Below the pieces are notes generated by a model. The model was given only the letters and a program-made list of their open reading frames with translations, was not told the DNA's origin and searched no databases. Shown here one piece after another: positions 34,601 to 44,754 of a stretch of 64,000 nucleotides of DNA; position 1 is the stretch's first letter; each line of letters starts with the position of its first letter. Position numbers and translations under genes: made by a program. Source of the DNA: Zygnema cylindricum (lineage: Eukaryota; Streptophyta; Zygnematophyceae; Zygnematales; Zygnemataceae); NCBI GenBank assembly GCA_037447655.1, contig JBBHKE010000054.1, positions 21,005 through 85,004 on the forward strand, in the 5' to 3' direction.

Positions 34601-36029
34601 TAAAGACTCCTTCCCTAGTGCTAGTAAAAAAACCCTTATCATCTAATACTGATGTAGAGATAAGATTTTTGTTCAGCTCCGGAATAAACAATACATCGGA
34701 GAATGTTAATATGGATGTCTTTCCTTCTACTTACACTTTTAGATCTACCGATCCTACAAGAGTAGTGGTGACTATCCTCCCATCCCCGTACTCTATCTCT
34801 ACGGTGGGAATCTTTCTTATCTTAGTGAACAGGTGTCTATCCTTACACATGTGCATGGAGGCACCTGAATCTACAATCCAGCCTGCTTCACCTTTCAATC
34901 CACCGTACGCACATTTCTGCCTTCGTGGAATTTCGACCTCAATTTTCGCCTCCAACTCCTCATCCAAAAGGAGCTCATCGTCCTCGTCCTCGGATTCAGC
35001 CTCAAGTACCTGTGTGACAAGGGCCTTTTTCTTTCCTCTCGGGGTACCACCGGTCTGCCCCTCCTTTAACCGAAGCTCGGTTAGCTTAGTGCACTCTGCC
35101 ATATAGTGCCCCGGTTTCTTACAAAAATGACATAGTCCTTTGGGAGCCCTTGGTTCGAACTCATCGGCCTGTTTTTTCTGCTCCCTACCCCCATAGTTTA
35201 CGACCGATTTTCGGGAATCCCTGTTCCTCGAATCAGTCGCTGTTGCCAAGGCTTGGCCACTCTTTCCTCCCCTTCGGATCTCAATTGTATTCTCTTGAAC
35301 GAGAATCATTCCTACCACTGAGTTCCATATCCACCTTGAGTCAGGCAAGTCCTGCACACGTTAAACTATGTTCACGAACTTATCAGGTAACTTCATCAGT
35401 AAACAGTTAACCTTTTCTTTTTCACTGAAATCTTTTCTTGCACTCTGTAGCTCCATGAAGAGTGTAGCAAGCTCATTGCAAAAATCCAACATATTTCCCC
35501 TTTTGTATACATACTCCTTAACTTTCTGATCAGCCAACTGTTGTTGCTGAATCGTACCACTTCGGTACATCTCTATAAGAGCCATCCAAAGATCGGATGC
35601 CCTTTCTACCTGCAAATGAGGACATGCAAGTCCTTGAGTGAGATGGCGTAGGATGAAGTGCTTTGCCGCCATATTGTTGAAGTCCCAGGTTTCAGTATCA
35701 TTCTCCTCGTTCCTCGAAATAGGTGACATGAATGCTAAACCAGTTGCTATTGGTGTGGTCGCCTCCTTCTCCTTTCCTTTGTCCACCACCTCTCCTTCCT
35801 TTGTTTCCTCCGTTGAAGGTAAATCCTCTTTCCTGGTGAATCTGCTTCCTCCAAACCCTAGAGGAATTCCAAGACTTGATGGACGCCCCAATCGTCCACT
35901 CACTATCCCCCAAAACCTTTTTTCGCATAGAGCTCCTATCATCATACTTTCCCAGTATATGAAGCCAGTTCCATTAAAGATTGGTACCCTAGAGGGTGGG
36001 CCCATAACCTGTAACTCTGAGACCTCCAT
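31671..36029 (-). pseudogene. F1a gag-pol polyprotein, full length with two in-frame stops
   Basis: A single frame of 1453 codons from the LTR-borne ATG at 36029, broken only by stops near codons 224 and 433 (35358-35360 and about 34728). Gag has a zinc knuckle CHFCKKPGHYMAEC at about residues 300-313. Protease has an intact DSGA at about 387. Integrase has the H-H-C-C finger (WHKRLGHV ... CSGCAQGK, about 519-556) and D584, D647, E683 with DD35E spacing. RT has IYVDDLLVLS at about 1123. RNase H has WSDASYGD (about 1300), MEAEYMA and CDNQ (about 1376). All catalytic residues I checked are present. No frameshift was seen, so the stops are the only visible defects. Confidence 0.92.
35995..36009 (-). 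promoter_or_regulatory. F1a primer-binding site for a half-tRNA-iMet
   Basis: Minus-strand GGTTATGGGCCCACC, adjacent to the LTR end at 36010. It is a perfect 15-base complement to the plant initiator tRNA-Met anticodon arm and lies within the open gag frame (codons 8-12). Confidence 0.85.
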
Positions 36030-37058
36030 AAGTCCTCAGAGTGGACAGCTTCCAAGAAGCCTCTAGGATAATCCTGACCCCTTTGTGTTTAAGCAAAAAT
36101 AACTGCCACCCTGGCAGACAAAAACGCTGACCAACTTCACCCTTGTGAAGAGAAGACTCCCCTGAGTCGATAGCAAAAAGAATCTCTGAATTTGCTCCCC
36201 TGAGCAGTAAGTTATGGAGGGTCAAAGTTGACCTTTTGTACAGAAGCTCTCTGGGAGAGAGGGTCCTATCTTCTAATTTTTCTAAGTCCTATCTCTCTCA
36301 CAAACTCTATCTACTGATGTACGGAACCAATCAGAATTGAGTTCCGTACGCAAAAGTACAGTTGCCAGTGTACTTTATGTACGGACATTGTACAACATGG
36401 CCAAAATGTCGACACATGTCAAATCCGGATTCGGTGCCATAATCTCCGGAGATTCCACAATCCAACGGAATTTCGTCACGTGTCATCCGATGTGGCGATG
36501 GCCACAAACCGCCGAAATCTTCCTCCGCGATCTCGGCGCTAATCTCGGCCGTCCGATTAAAGTCGACTTTAATCGTAGCCGTAATAAATACATGCGCGGT
36601 ATTTGTTTCATTTACGAAACAAATGCGCGGTATTGATTTGTGTCCGTACTGTAGTCGTACATTTATATTTTACTGGATCTATGCATCCCGTAATTCATTT
36701 CAGTTAAATGGTTTATCGCACGCATAACCATTTAAATAAATATCAAACACTATAATACGTAATACTACTGCTAGACTTAACGGCTAAGGCTACCGGCTAT
36801 TTCCTATCTGACGGCCGGTAGGTACATGGATCAAATCCTGCCGCCGCCACATACCTTTTAATTAAATAAATAAACCCTAACATAAAATTCCCGTAAACCT
36901 CAGGATAGCCAAGGTAGCCATGGCTCTAGCTTCCTCTCCAATTTCTCAGTGACTGCGACAAGTTTGAGAGTTGGAGAGAGAAGTTAGAGATAGACTGCCT
37001 CGACTTCTATATTTCTTTTCAGACCTAGAAAATACTAATAAAACCATTAGTTTCTACA
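36010..37058 (-). repeat. F1a 5' LTR, 1049 bp
   Basis: Same ends as the LTR at 30608-31657. The gag ATG is at 36029, 20 bases inside the LTR. The leader hairpins listed separately lie at 36014-36206, a CCAAT box at about 36327-36331, and a GTACA inverted repeat at about 36344-36383. Confidence 0.9.
36014..36206 (-). promoter_or_regulatory. Ordered leader hairpins between promoter and primer-binding site (F1a)
   Basis: From promoter side to primer site: TGCTC..GAGCA (36193-36206), GACTC..GAGTC (36155-36167), CTTCAC..GTGAAG (36135-36150), CTGCCA..TGGCAG (36103-36117) and ACTCTGAG..CTCAGAGT (36014-36042), whose loop holds the gag ATG at 36029. The same order occurs in F1b, F2, F3 and F6, with changed but still complementary stems. 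Likely the structured 5' leader of the genomic RNA; function (packaging, translation control, priming) is inference. Confidence 0.6.
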
Positions 37059-37063
37059 CTACT

Positions 37064-38335
37064 AACCACTAAGACCACATCCCTCTCTACAGAATTTGAA
37101 TTTTGGGGCAGGTAAGGGTTTTGTTATCATATCTGCCAACAATTTCTCATCAGGTAAGTAGGTGGGTTTCAGAATTATGGCCATCACTTTTTCCCTCACA
37201 AAGTGTAACTTAATGTCAATATGCTTGCTTTTGAAATGATGACTGGGATTAGAAGCAATAGCAATAGCAACTTGATTGTCACATTATATGACCTGAGGAC
37301 CAGACTTCATAAATTTCAGTTCTTGTAAAAGAGACTTTACCCAAAAAAGTTCCTTGACACCTGAGCTAGTTGCCATGTATTCAGCTTCCATGGTTGACTG
37401 AGCAGTCACCTTTTGGAGCTTGCTTGTCCAACAGCAAGTACCATTACCGATCTTCAAAATGAATCCAGTGGTAGAACGTCGGCTTGGCATATCACCATAT
37501 CTTGCATCGCTCCAGGTGCTAATTTTCACTTTATCTCCTCCAAGAGACAGTCGGAGATCTCGTGTACCTGCAAGATATCTCAGAACTCGTTTTGCTGCCT
37601 CCCAATCTGATTTCTTCGAATTCTGAAGACTTCGACTCAAGGCTCCAACATCCGCTGCAATATCCAAATGAGTGTAGTTCATAAAGTAGATAAGACTCCC
37701 AACAATTTGTAGATAGGGAATCGTGGACATGAAGTCTGACTCCCCTGGTTGCATATCAACTTCCAAAGTCATTCCTCCATCTCTCTCCTTTCCTTCCACC
37801 TTTTGCCTGAACTCCATATGAGTGGCACTCCCCTTTGCATCTACCATACCAAATCTTTCAAGTACATTTCCAATGGCCTCTCTCTCAGTAAGGTAAATAA
37901 CTCTCTGACTCCTATTTCTCTCAACTTGAATGCCTAGGATATACTTAGCTTCACCTAAGTCTTTCATTTCAAACCTGGCATTCAGAGCTGCTTTTATCTT
38001 GTTTTTCTCTTTTAATGATTTGCTGATTAGCAATAGATCATCGACATATACTGGTACAAAAATTACACCATCATCTCCTTCCATGACATAAGCAAAGTGG
38101 TCGGAGCTGATCCTTGTAAAGCCTAAGTGGTAAGAAACTCATCGAACTTCAAATTCCACTGTCTTGGAGCCTGTTTCAATCCATACAATGATTTCAACAG
38201 TTTGCAGACTAGATTTTCCTTTCCATTTTCTACATAACCTTCAGGTCGTTTCATATAAATTACTTCCTCTAAGTCTCTATGCAAGAAGGATGTTTTAACA
38301 TCCATTTGATGCAATTCCATATTCTCTTGCATTCA
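37064..38335 (-). pseudogene. F7 reverse transcriptase and RNase H
   Basis: RT starts at about 38332 ([20 protein letters not shown]), with the [11 protein letters not shown] motif, a frameshift near 38125, then PVYVDDLLLISKS (catalytic YVDD near 38060) and LGEAKYILGIQVE. RNase H follows: STWSDARYGDMPSRRSTTGF, QSTMEAEYMATSS, then an in-frame stop just before CDNQVAIAIASNPSHHFK and a C-terminal MITKPLPAPK motif. It belongs to the same element as the gag and integrase at 43004-45259. The N-terminal quarter of RT is missing, replaced by unrelated sequence at 38336-38690. Confidence 0.85.
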
Positions 38336-38690
38336 GATGACTTGTGGTACGAGGAAGGAAGCTACGGCGCTGGGGGGACGCGGGTGGGCGGTAAGGGCAG
38401 GAACTTGCAGAAATGGCTTTCCGATTTGGTAAGCTGAACAGAGATCCATGATGGCAAAGGTGAGATAGCGCAGATGATGGGAAACTCGTTGTCGAAAAAC
38501 ATATTGACTTTTCTCCCCTAAAAGAAACTGACTCCACCCGAGAAAAAGCGAAATTTAAATTATCCACTCCAAAATCTTGAAAATAACTAATTGTATTATG
38601 GCTGGTGGAACTCTGAATAACAAACTCTATAAAATGAACGAAGAAAAATCGATCAAAACATATTCTATTTTCTCCGCCCAAAATACGTCA
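38336..38690. other. Unrelated segment replacing part of the F7 RT, possible captured host sequence
   Basis: About 350 bp with no similarity to copia pol, GC-rich near 38360-38400 unlike its surroundings. Plus strand: TTCTCTTGCATTCAG resembles a splice acceptor, followed by an open stretch ending KGRNLQKWLSDL before GTAAGC, a good donor. This could be a captured exon, but part of the acceptor is F7 sequence, so chance is possible. Confidence 0.35.
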
Positions 38691-38843
38691 TGGACTCACT
38701 TTCGTCCTTCACCTAGATATTTTGAAATGGATGGTATGTTTCTGGGACAATAATGTAATCCTCTGATTCATCATCATCCGTAAAGCTCAAAGTTTAGACT
38801 TTGGACTTAATTTCCAGTTTGGTAGGTTATCTAGTACAAAGCA

Positions 38844-39979
38844 TTAAATTCTATGGGCTCCATTGCCACAGAGAATTCGCAGATCGAAAGAAGTTAATCT
38901 AGATAGTGCCGACTCCAAGTTTATAAAAACCCAAATGATTGACCCCTTGACAATCAAAACCCTATAACAACTTCACCCCTGTGAAATAACACTTTCTATG
39001 TGTTCAGTTCCACCACAGAATGCAAAGTTAGAATATGAGATTTGGACACATTCACCCACTTTGTCTTTCCCTTAGAAATGCAGCCACCCAGGCAGGCAAA
39101 AACTCTGACCGACTACACTCGTGTGTAGCCTGGACTCCCCTGAGTCCGCAACAAAAAAAATCACTGAATTTGGTCAACTGAGTTGATAGTTATGGCTGGC
39201 CAAAGTTTGCCTTTTATACAAGATGCTCTCTAGGAGAGGCGGCTACCTACCCAAAATATTCTAAGTCCTAAATCCCTCTCTAAACCCTCTAGTACCGAGG
39301 TACCGACCAATCACAAGTCTGTACTGTACATAAAGTACAGATGTCGGTGTACTTTCTGTACGGACAGTGTACGACGTCGCCATTATGCGACATTTGTCAC
39401 ATCCAGATTTGTTGTCTTCCGTTTCGGAGATTTTGTAAACCCGTATGATGTCGCCACGTGTCATCCGGAGTGGCGGAGTCTGCAAACCGCCAAATTGTCC
39501 TCTCCGCGAAGTCGGCGCTAACCACGGCCGTCCGACTGATATCGGTATTTAATACGGACCGTCGAAACAAATGTCCGTACTATTTGTTTCGTCCGGTACT
39601 AATAGTACAACTGTTTCTATGACTTATACACCGTAATACAGTTAAGTGGAAAACTCTACTTGTAACTATCTAAATATTTATCAAACCCTAAATGTCTTAG
39701 CACTAGTCCTAGACTAAACGGACAAAGCTAACGGCTACGGGTTGTTTGACGGACGGTAGGTACCAGGATCAAATTCGGGGTCCGTCAAATACCTTTTTAG
39801 TAAACCTACCTTTATCTACTCCTGTCTCTATGGAGAGCTTAGGCAGCCATGGCTCTAGCTCCCTCTCTAGCCTTTAGTGACTACAACAAGTGTGGGGGCT
39901 TGGTGAAGGGATTTAGAGGCAGATTGCCTCTGCTCTTTTCTATCTTAATACAGACCTAGAAAATACTCAAATATCAACA
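38844..39979 (-). repeat. F6 3' LTR, 1136 bp
   Basis: Plus-strand ends TTAAATTCTATGGG (first G of the usual TG changed to T) and ATATCAACA, followed by the polypurine complement CTCCCCTTATTTTCTAG. TATAAAA at 39212-39218 (minus strand). The antisense tRNA-like module is at about 39690-39800. Confidence 0.85.
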
Positions 39980-40008
39980 CTCCCCTTATTTTCTAGTCTA
40001 TTTTCCTT

Positions 40009-41891
40009 TCAACTCCCATAAACAAATAACCAAACACTCCCTCCCCTTTTTCTTTTTCTTTTTCCTTTTTCCTTTCTTTTCATAAAACTTAAGAGAATAC
40101 TCTTGTATTTAACATAGTGCATTAGATGAACTGAAAAAATAATTGCATCACGCATTTTATTTAACATCCCATTTTTTATAAATTCGAGCAAAGATTTTAT
40201 CCACCTCATCACTTTTCCATCCACACACAAACCGATTTCCCTCTTGCGATCCAAACAGCCAGCCCCATCTCCAATCTCCAACATACACCTAGATGCTAAC
40301 CCTTTTACAAGCACACCTTCATAAATGTCATCACTCCCTTTAGTGATGTCAAACCCATTACCCCCAAAAATTGAACTTTCCTCACTCTCTCCCATCAATA
40401 TCTTTCCACTATCACTTTCTATTTTTATTCCCAAAATTTTCTCCTCCCCTAAACCTTTAATCAAATATTCATCTTCTCCGTTATCCTTTAAAACCCGTTC
40501 TAGTTTCACTTCTCTACTTTCCTCGGAATCCATTGAAGCCTTCCTTTCCGAACAGTTTTCAGTTTCCAAAATATCTATGAAATTATCCTCGTTATTTTTA
40601 TTTTTCCCTTTTTCAAAAATGGATCCTAGATCCGACTTACTCATTTCTAAGTCATACATTCTACACTCTTTGACACCCACATCATGTCCAGCTCCCTCAA
40701 GAACTCCTCTTCCCTTTACTTCCCTTATCCCTCCAAAAGCACATTGTTGCCTTCGTGGAATTTTCTGTGTACTTTTCTCTCTTCTCCATTCTACCGATGT
40801 GATCTGCTCCAAGATTTCTTCATCCTCTTTCTCCTCTTCCCCTTCTTCCTACTCATTCACACTCCAACTTCTAAGTTCTTCCAAACAAGGACATTCCTCC
40901 ATATAATGACACGATTTCCTACAAGCGAAGCAAACTCCCTTTTTCAAAGCTCCCCTTTCTTTTCCTCTCCCTCTCTTTCCACCAAAGTTCCGATAAGGTT
41001 TACCTTTGTCTTTCTTTCTTTCTTCACGCTTGCGCTCGTCACCGTCGTTCCTCTCAGCACGCTTCCGCCAGTCACCACCAGCTGTGAATGCAGTCACCCT
41101 CTCACTTCCCCTGCAAAGCTCCAAAGTGCTTTCCCTCACTAGAATTATCCCCATGGTCATGCTCCAAGTCCATGATGAGCCATCCATTCCCTGCATAGGG
41201 TAAATGATGTCTTCGTACTCATCTAAGAGCTTCATGATTAGTGTATTAATCTTTCTCCACTCAGATTCTACATATCTCGCACTAGCAAGCTCAACATATA
41301 ACGCAGCAATATCATTGCAAAACTCTATCATGCTACCGCCTTTATAAACATAGGCATCTATTTATTGTTTTACTAATTGCTGCCTCTGTATAGTCTCACT
41401 CTTATAAATCTGAATTAGTGCTTCCCAAATTTCCGAAGACTTGGTTAGACTTAAAATAGTGATAGCTATGGACTTAGACACATATCTAAGTATGAGATTT
41501 TTTGCTATAGTGTTTTTGTATTCCCATATTTTTCTGTCATTTTTTTTCGTTTTAATCCCTACAAGTGGTACCATAGCTAAGAGCATAGCTCCCCTCACCG
41601 TAGGTGTCCCTTTTCCCTTCTCCTCTATTTCCCCATTAACGGCAAAGTTTTCCCTTCACATTCCGTTGCATCTGAACTCCAGTTGGTTTTCTGGGCAGCC
41701 CCAGATGATTCTCCATAGTGAGATCCTCCAAAGCCCAATGGCGGACACCTCACTTGTCCCGAAACAATTCCAAATAAGTGCTTGTCGAAAAGCAACCTCT
41801 CCATCGTAAACTCCCAATAAGTGAAGTCTGTTCCATCGAACATAGGCACCCTAGATGGTGGGCCCATAATCTGAAATTCTATGGGCTCCAT
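40009..41891 (-). pseudogene. F6 gag with zinc knuckle, fused to compressed pol relics
   Basis: Gag begins at the LTR-borne ATG (41891): MEPIEFQIMGPPSRVP. A frameshift lies near 41610. The frame from 41598 to 40009 is then open except for two stops (near 41360 and 40847). It includes the DAYVYKGGSMIEFCNDIAAL segment and a zinc knuckle CFACRKSCHYMEEC. After the knuckle the frame keeps short, ordered echoes of pol: IPRRQQCAFGG (start of protease), LGEEKILGIKIESD (RT), GVLVKGLASRCMLEIGDGAG and VMRWIKSLLEFIKN (RNase H). Catalytic residues of protease, integrase and RT are absent. It would depend on enzymes from a full relative. That the pol part stays open for about 800 bases is notable. Confidence 0.75.
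41857..41871 (-). promoter_or_regulatory. F6 primer-binding site
   Basis: Minus-strand GATTATGGGCCCACC next to the LTR end. It has 14 of 15 bases complementary to the initiator tRNA-Met anticodon arm and lies within the gag frame (IMGPP). Confidence 0.75.
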
Positions 41892-42998
41892 TGCCACACA
41901 GAATTCGCAGGTCCAAAGGAAGCTAATCTAGATAGTGCCGACTCCAAGTTAATATAAACCCAAATGATTGACCCCTTGACAATCAGAACCCTATTACAGC
42001 TTCACCCCTGTGAAATAACACTTTCTGTGTGTTTAGTTCCACCACATAATGCAAAGCTAGAATATAAGATTTGGACACATTCAGCCACTTTGTCTTTCCC
42101 TTAGAAATGCAGCCACCCACGCAGGCAAAAACTCTGATAGACTACACTCCTGTGTAGCTTGGACTCCCGTGAGTCCGCAGCAAAAAAAATGGTCAACTGA
42201 GTTGATGGTTAAGGTTGGCCAAAGTTTGCCTTTTATACAAGATGCTCTCTGGGAGAGGCGGCTACCTACCCAAAATATTCTAAGTCCTAAATCCCTCTCT
42301 AAACCCTCTAATACCGAGGTACTAACCAATCACAGGACTATACCGTACATAAAGTACAGATGCCGGTGTACTTTCTGTACGGACAGTGTACGACGTCGCC
42401 ATTATGCGATATTTGTCCCATCTGGATTTGTTGTCTTCCATTCCGGAGATTTCGTAAACCCGTATGATGTTGCCACGTGTTATCCGGAGTGGCGGAGAAC
42501 GCAAACGGCCAAATTGTCCTTTCAGCGAAGCCGGCGCTAACCACGGTCGTCCGATTGATATCGGTATTTAATACGGACCGTCGAAACAAATGTCCGTACT
42601 ATTTGTTTCATCCGGTACTAATAGTCCAACTGTTTTTATGACTTATATACCGTAATATAGTTAAGTGGAAAACTCTATGTGTAACTATCTAAATATCTAT
42701 CAAACCCTACATGTCTTAGCGCTAGTCCTAGACTAAACGGACAAAGCTAACGGCTACGGGTTGTTTGACGGACGGTAGGTACCAGGATCAAATCCTTGGT
42801 CCGTCAAATACCTTTTTAGTAAACCTACCTTTATCTACTCTTGTCTCTTTGGAGAGCTTAGGCAGCCTTGGCTCTAGCTCCCTCTCCAGCCTTCAGTGAC
42901 TACAACAAGTGTGGGGGCTTGGTGAAGGGAGTTAGAGGCAAACTGCCTCTGCTCTTTTCAATCCTAATACAGACCTAGAAAATACTCAAACATCAACA
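41872..42998 (-). repeat. F6 5' LTR, 1127 bp
   Basis: Plus-strand ends TGAAATTCTATGGG and AACATCAACA. It carries a canonical TATAAAAGG (42231-42237 core, minus strand), leader hairpins (TCAAC..GTTGA near 42200; CTACAC..GTGTAG near 42145) and a terminal hairpin of different sequence from F1a (ATTCTGTG..CATAGAAT). The conserved loop lies near 42895. Confidence 0.87.
42231..42237 (-). promoter_or_regulatory. TATA box of the F6 5' LTR
   Basis: Minus-strand TATAAAA in the context CTTGTATAAAAGGCAAAC, preceded by the CTCTCCCAGAGAG inverted repeat and an ATTGG box further upstream. Same position as TATAAA at 28975 (F2) and TATAAAAA at 5148 (F3). Confidence 0.6.
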
Positions 42999-43003
42999 AA
43001 GCA

Positions 43004-43919
43004 CTTGCTACCAAAAACTCTGAAGTGACTGACTTCTGGTTTTCTGCCAATCCACACTTCATAAGGTGTCATTCCTTGAACACATTTAGTTTCTAATCTG
43101 TTCCTAATATATGCTGCAATTTGGTAAGCTTCAGCCCAAATTTGAATATCTACTCCTTTATCAGCCATCATATATTTAACACTCTCGGTTAGAGTTATGT
43201 TTAGCCTTTTTGAGACTCCATTCTACCGCGGAGTATAAGGCACACTGATTTGGTGAGACAAACCATTTTCTTTTAAATAAGCAGCAAACTCATTGGAAGT
43301 ATATTCACCTTCATTATCATATCTTAGAGAGAGAATGGATCAACCGTGAAGATTCTCCGCCCAAATCTTAAAGTGTTTGTAATGGGTGAAATCCTCCTTT
43401 TTTTCCTTCATGAAATAGATTCTACTGAACTTGGAGAAGTCATCTGTGAATGTGACAAAGTATTTGCTGCCAGCAAGAGATGGTACTTTGGAGGGTCCCC
43501 ACACATCTAAATGAACAAGTTCTAAGATGTCAGTTGCTCTAAAATTTGCAGTTTGGGGTAAAGGAAGTATATGAAGCTTGCCCAAAGCACAACCATCACA
43601 AATACTTGACTGTTGCTGACCAAGCTTAACTCCTTCTACCATACGAGTTTTGACCATATTTTCCAATCTGTCATAATGAACATGACCCAACCTCTTATAC
43701 CATAGAACATTATCAGATAAGACACTGGAGTAAGCAAAAGAAGATGTATTCACCGGGTCCATCCGGTACAAATTATTTGGGCCTCTAGTTCCCATTACAA
43801 CTATCTTTCCCTCTTTGCTGACTATTTTCTTTCCTTGTTTCTGATGTATTTCAAAACCTCTACTTTCTGCAACTGAGGTAGAAAACAAGTTCTTTTTGAA
43901 CTGAGGAATATACAATACA
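43004..43919 (-). pseudogene. F7 integrase
   Basis: Open in one frame from the protease-integrase linker (YIPQFKKNLFSTSVAESRGF) through the zinc-binding region WYKRLGHVHYDRL ... CDGCALGKLH and the first catalytic Asp in LELVHLDVWGPSKVP, to a frame break near 43340. The second Asp region and the NG-x-SER motif are degraded by stops (43220-43330). An intact segment AAYIRNRLETK ... GRKPEVSHFRVFGSKCF then reaches the F6 insertion. In copia elements this enzyme inserts the cDNA. This copy is defective. Confidence 0.82.
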
Positions 43920-44754
43920 GCATAGAGAGTTCTAGGAACTGCCTGTCCATCTAAGTTCCTTAGGCCTTTGCTTCAACTGTGGCACCACAAGCATAATAGA
44001 TCCGCCTTGTTGAAATAGATTGCAGATCTGTGAAGGAAGCTTTGTTCCATCACATATGAGATGAGCTCCTGGAGTCCATGATCCACCCATGATCTTTGCC
44101 TCCCTCCATCAGTTTTGCAAGGGCAAAGAACTCTTTGTCATCAGTTTTTGGAAAACTGACGACATCCGGCGCCTTCACTTTGTCAACCGATTCCGATCTC
44201 GGTGTATCAGCTGAAAATGCTTCGGTTTAAGAAAGAAGGGTCGTTGGTGTGTGTGGTGTCTTTTGTGGCGTGTAGATCCCTTTTGGCCTCCATCCATTTC
44301 TGAACAAACCTGTCTCACAAGCTTTAAGAAACTTAGGACATTGTTTGTACAGATGTCCTTGATTATAACAGTAGACACACTTGTTATAAGGTTGATAACC
44401 TTGGTACCCCTGAGATCTGTTTCCTTGGTATTATGCATTAAAGGCTACAAATGATTTTCCTGGATTAAAAGTTGCAACAGTGGATTCCTCCTCTAACACT
44501 AGTTCAATAGTTGTTGCTAAGTTCCAAGATGACTTATCCAACTTTCTCAAATTTGTTGAGGCTTCTTTATATTCCTCAGGAAGACCTCGCATAAGAATCA
44601 TAGCCTGATGATACGGGGAGAAGTTCCCCCTTGAACATGCATTCTCTGCCAGCAAAAGCCTCAGCCCATTGCAATATTCAGCCATGCTACCTCCTGTATA
44701 CCTATAATCATATATATCCCCAGCTGTGATAATTTCATGCTGGTCATTAGCTTT

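Larger units (their letters stand above)
30608..37058 (-). mobile_element. Nearly intact F1a retrotransposon, minus strand, inside F7
   Basis: LTRs of 1050 bp (30608-31657) and 1049 bp (36010-37058) differ at few positions, most of them near the gag end. The exact duplication CTACT lies at 30603-30607 and 37059-37063. The internal region has a polypurine tract (plus-strand CTCCCCTTATTTTCTAGC at 31658), an uninterrupted gag-pol frame except for two stop codons, and a perfect primer-binding site. It is the youngest-looking element in the window and a probable recent source or sister of an active copy. Confidence 0.93.
38844..42998 (-). mobile_element. F6 retrotransposon: two LTRs around gag and a shrunken pol
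   Basis: LTRs at 38844-39979 (1136 bp) and 41872-42998 (1127 bp), flanked by the exact duplication AAGCA (38839-38843 and 42999-43003). The insertion lies in F7 between integrase and RT; F7 homology resumes on both sides. The internal region is only about 1.9 kb against about 4.36 kb in F1a. It keeps gag and zinc knuckle but just scraps of pol. This fits the class of gag-retaining non-autonomous LTR elements (TR-GAG). LTR start and loop sequences relate it to F2. Confidence 0.88.

Noticed and set aside
31671-36029. Calling the F1a polyprotein a functional gene
   Set aside because: Two in-frame stop codons are visible, so it is listed as a pseudogene despite intact catalytic motifs.
34618-36066. 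Plus-strand open frames of 76-162 codons over the F1a gag-pol region
   Set aside because: Antisense shadows of the minus-strand polyprotein, which has all copia motifs.
40325-41203. Long plus-strand open frames rich in Ser/Pro/Phe across 40325-41203
   Set aside because: They are the antisense of the F6 gag-pol frame, whose Lys/Glu-rich code reads as Ser/Phe on the other strand. No independent motif.
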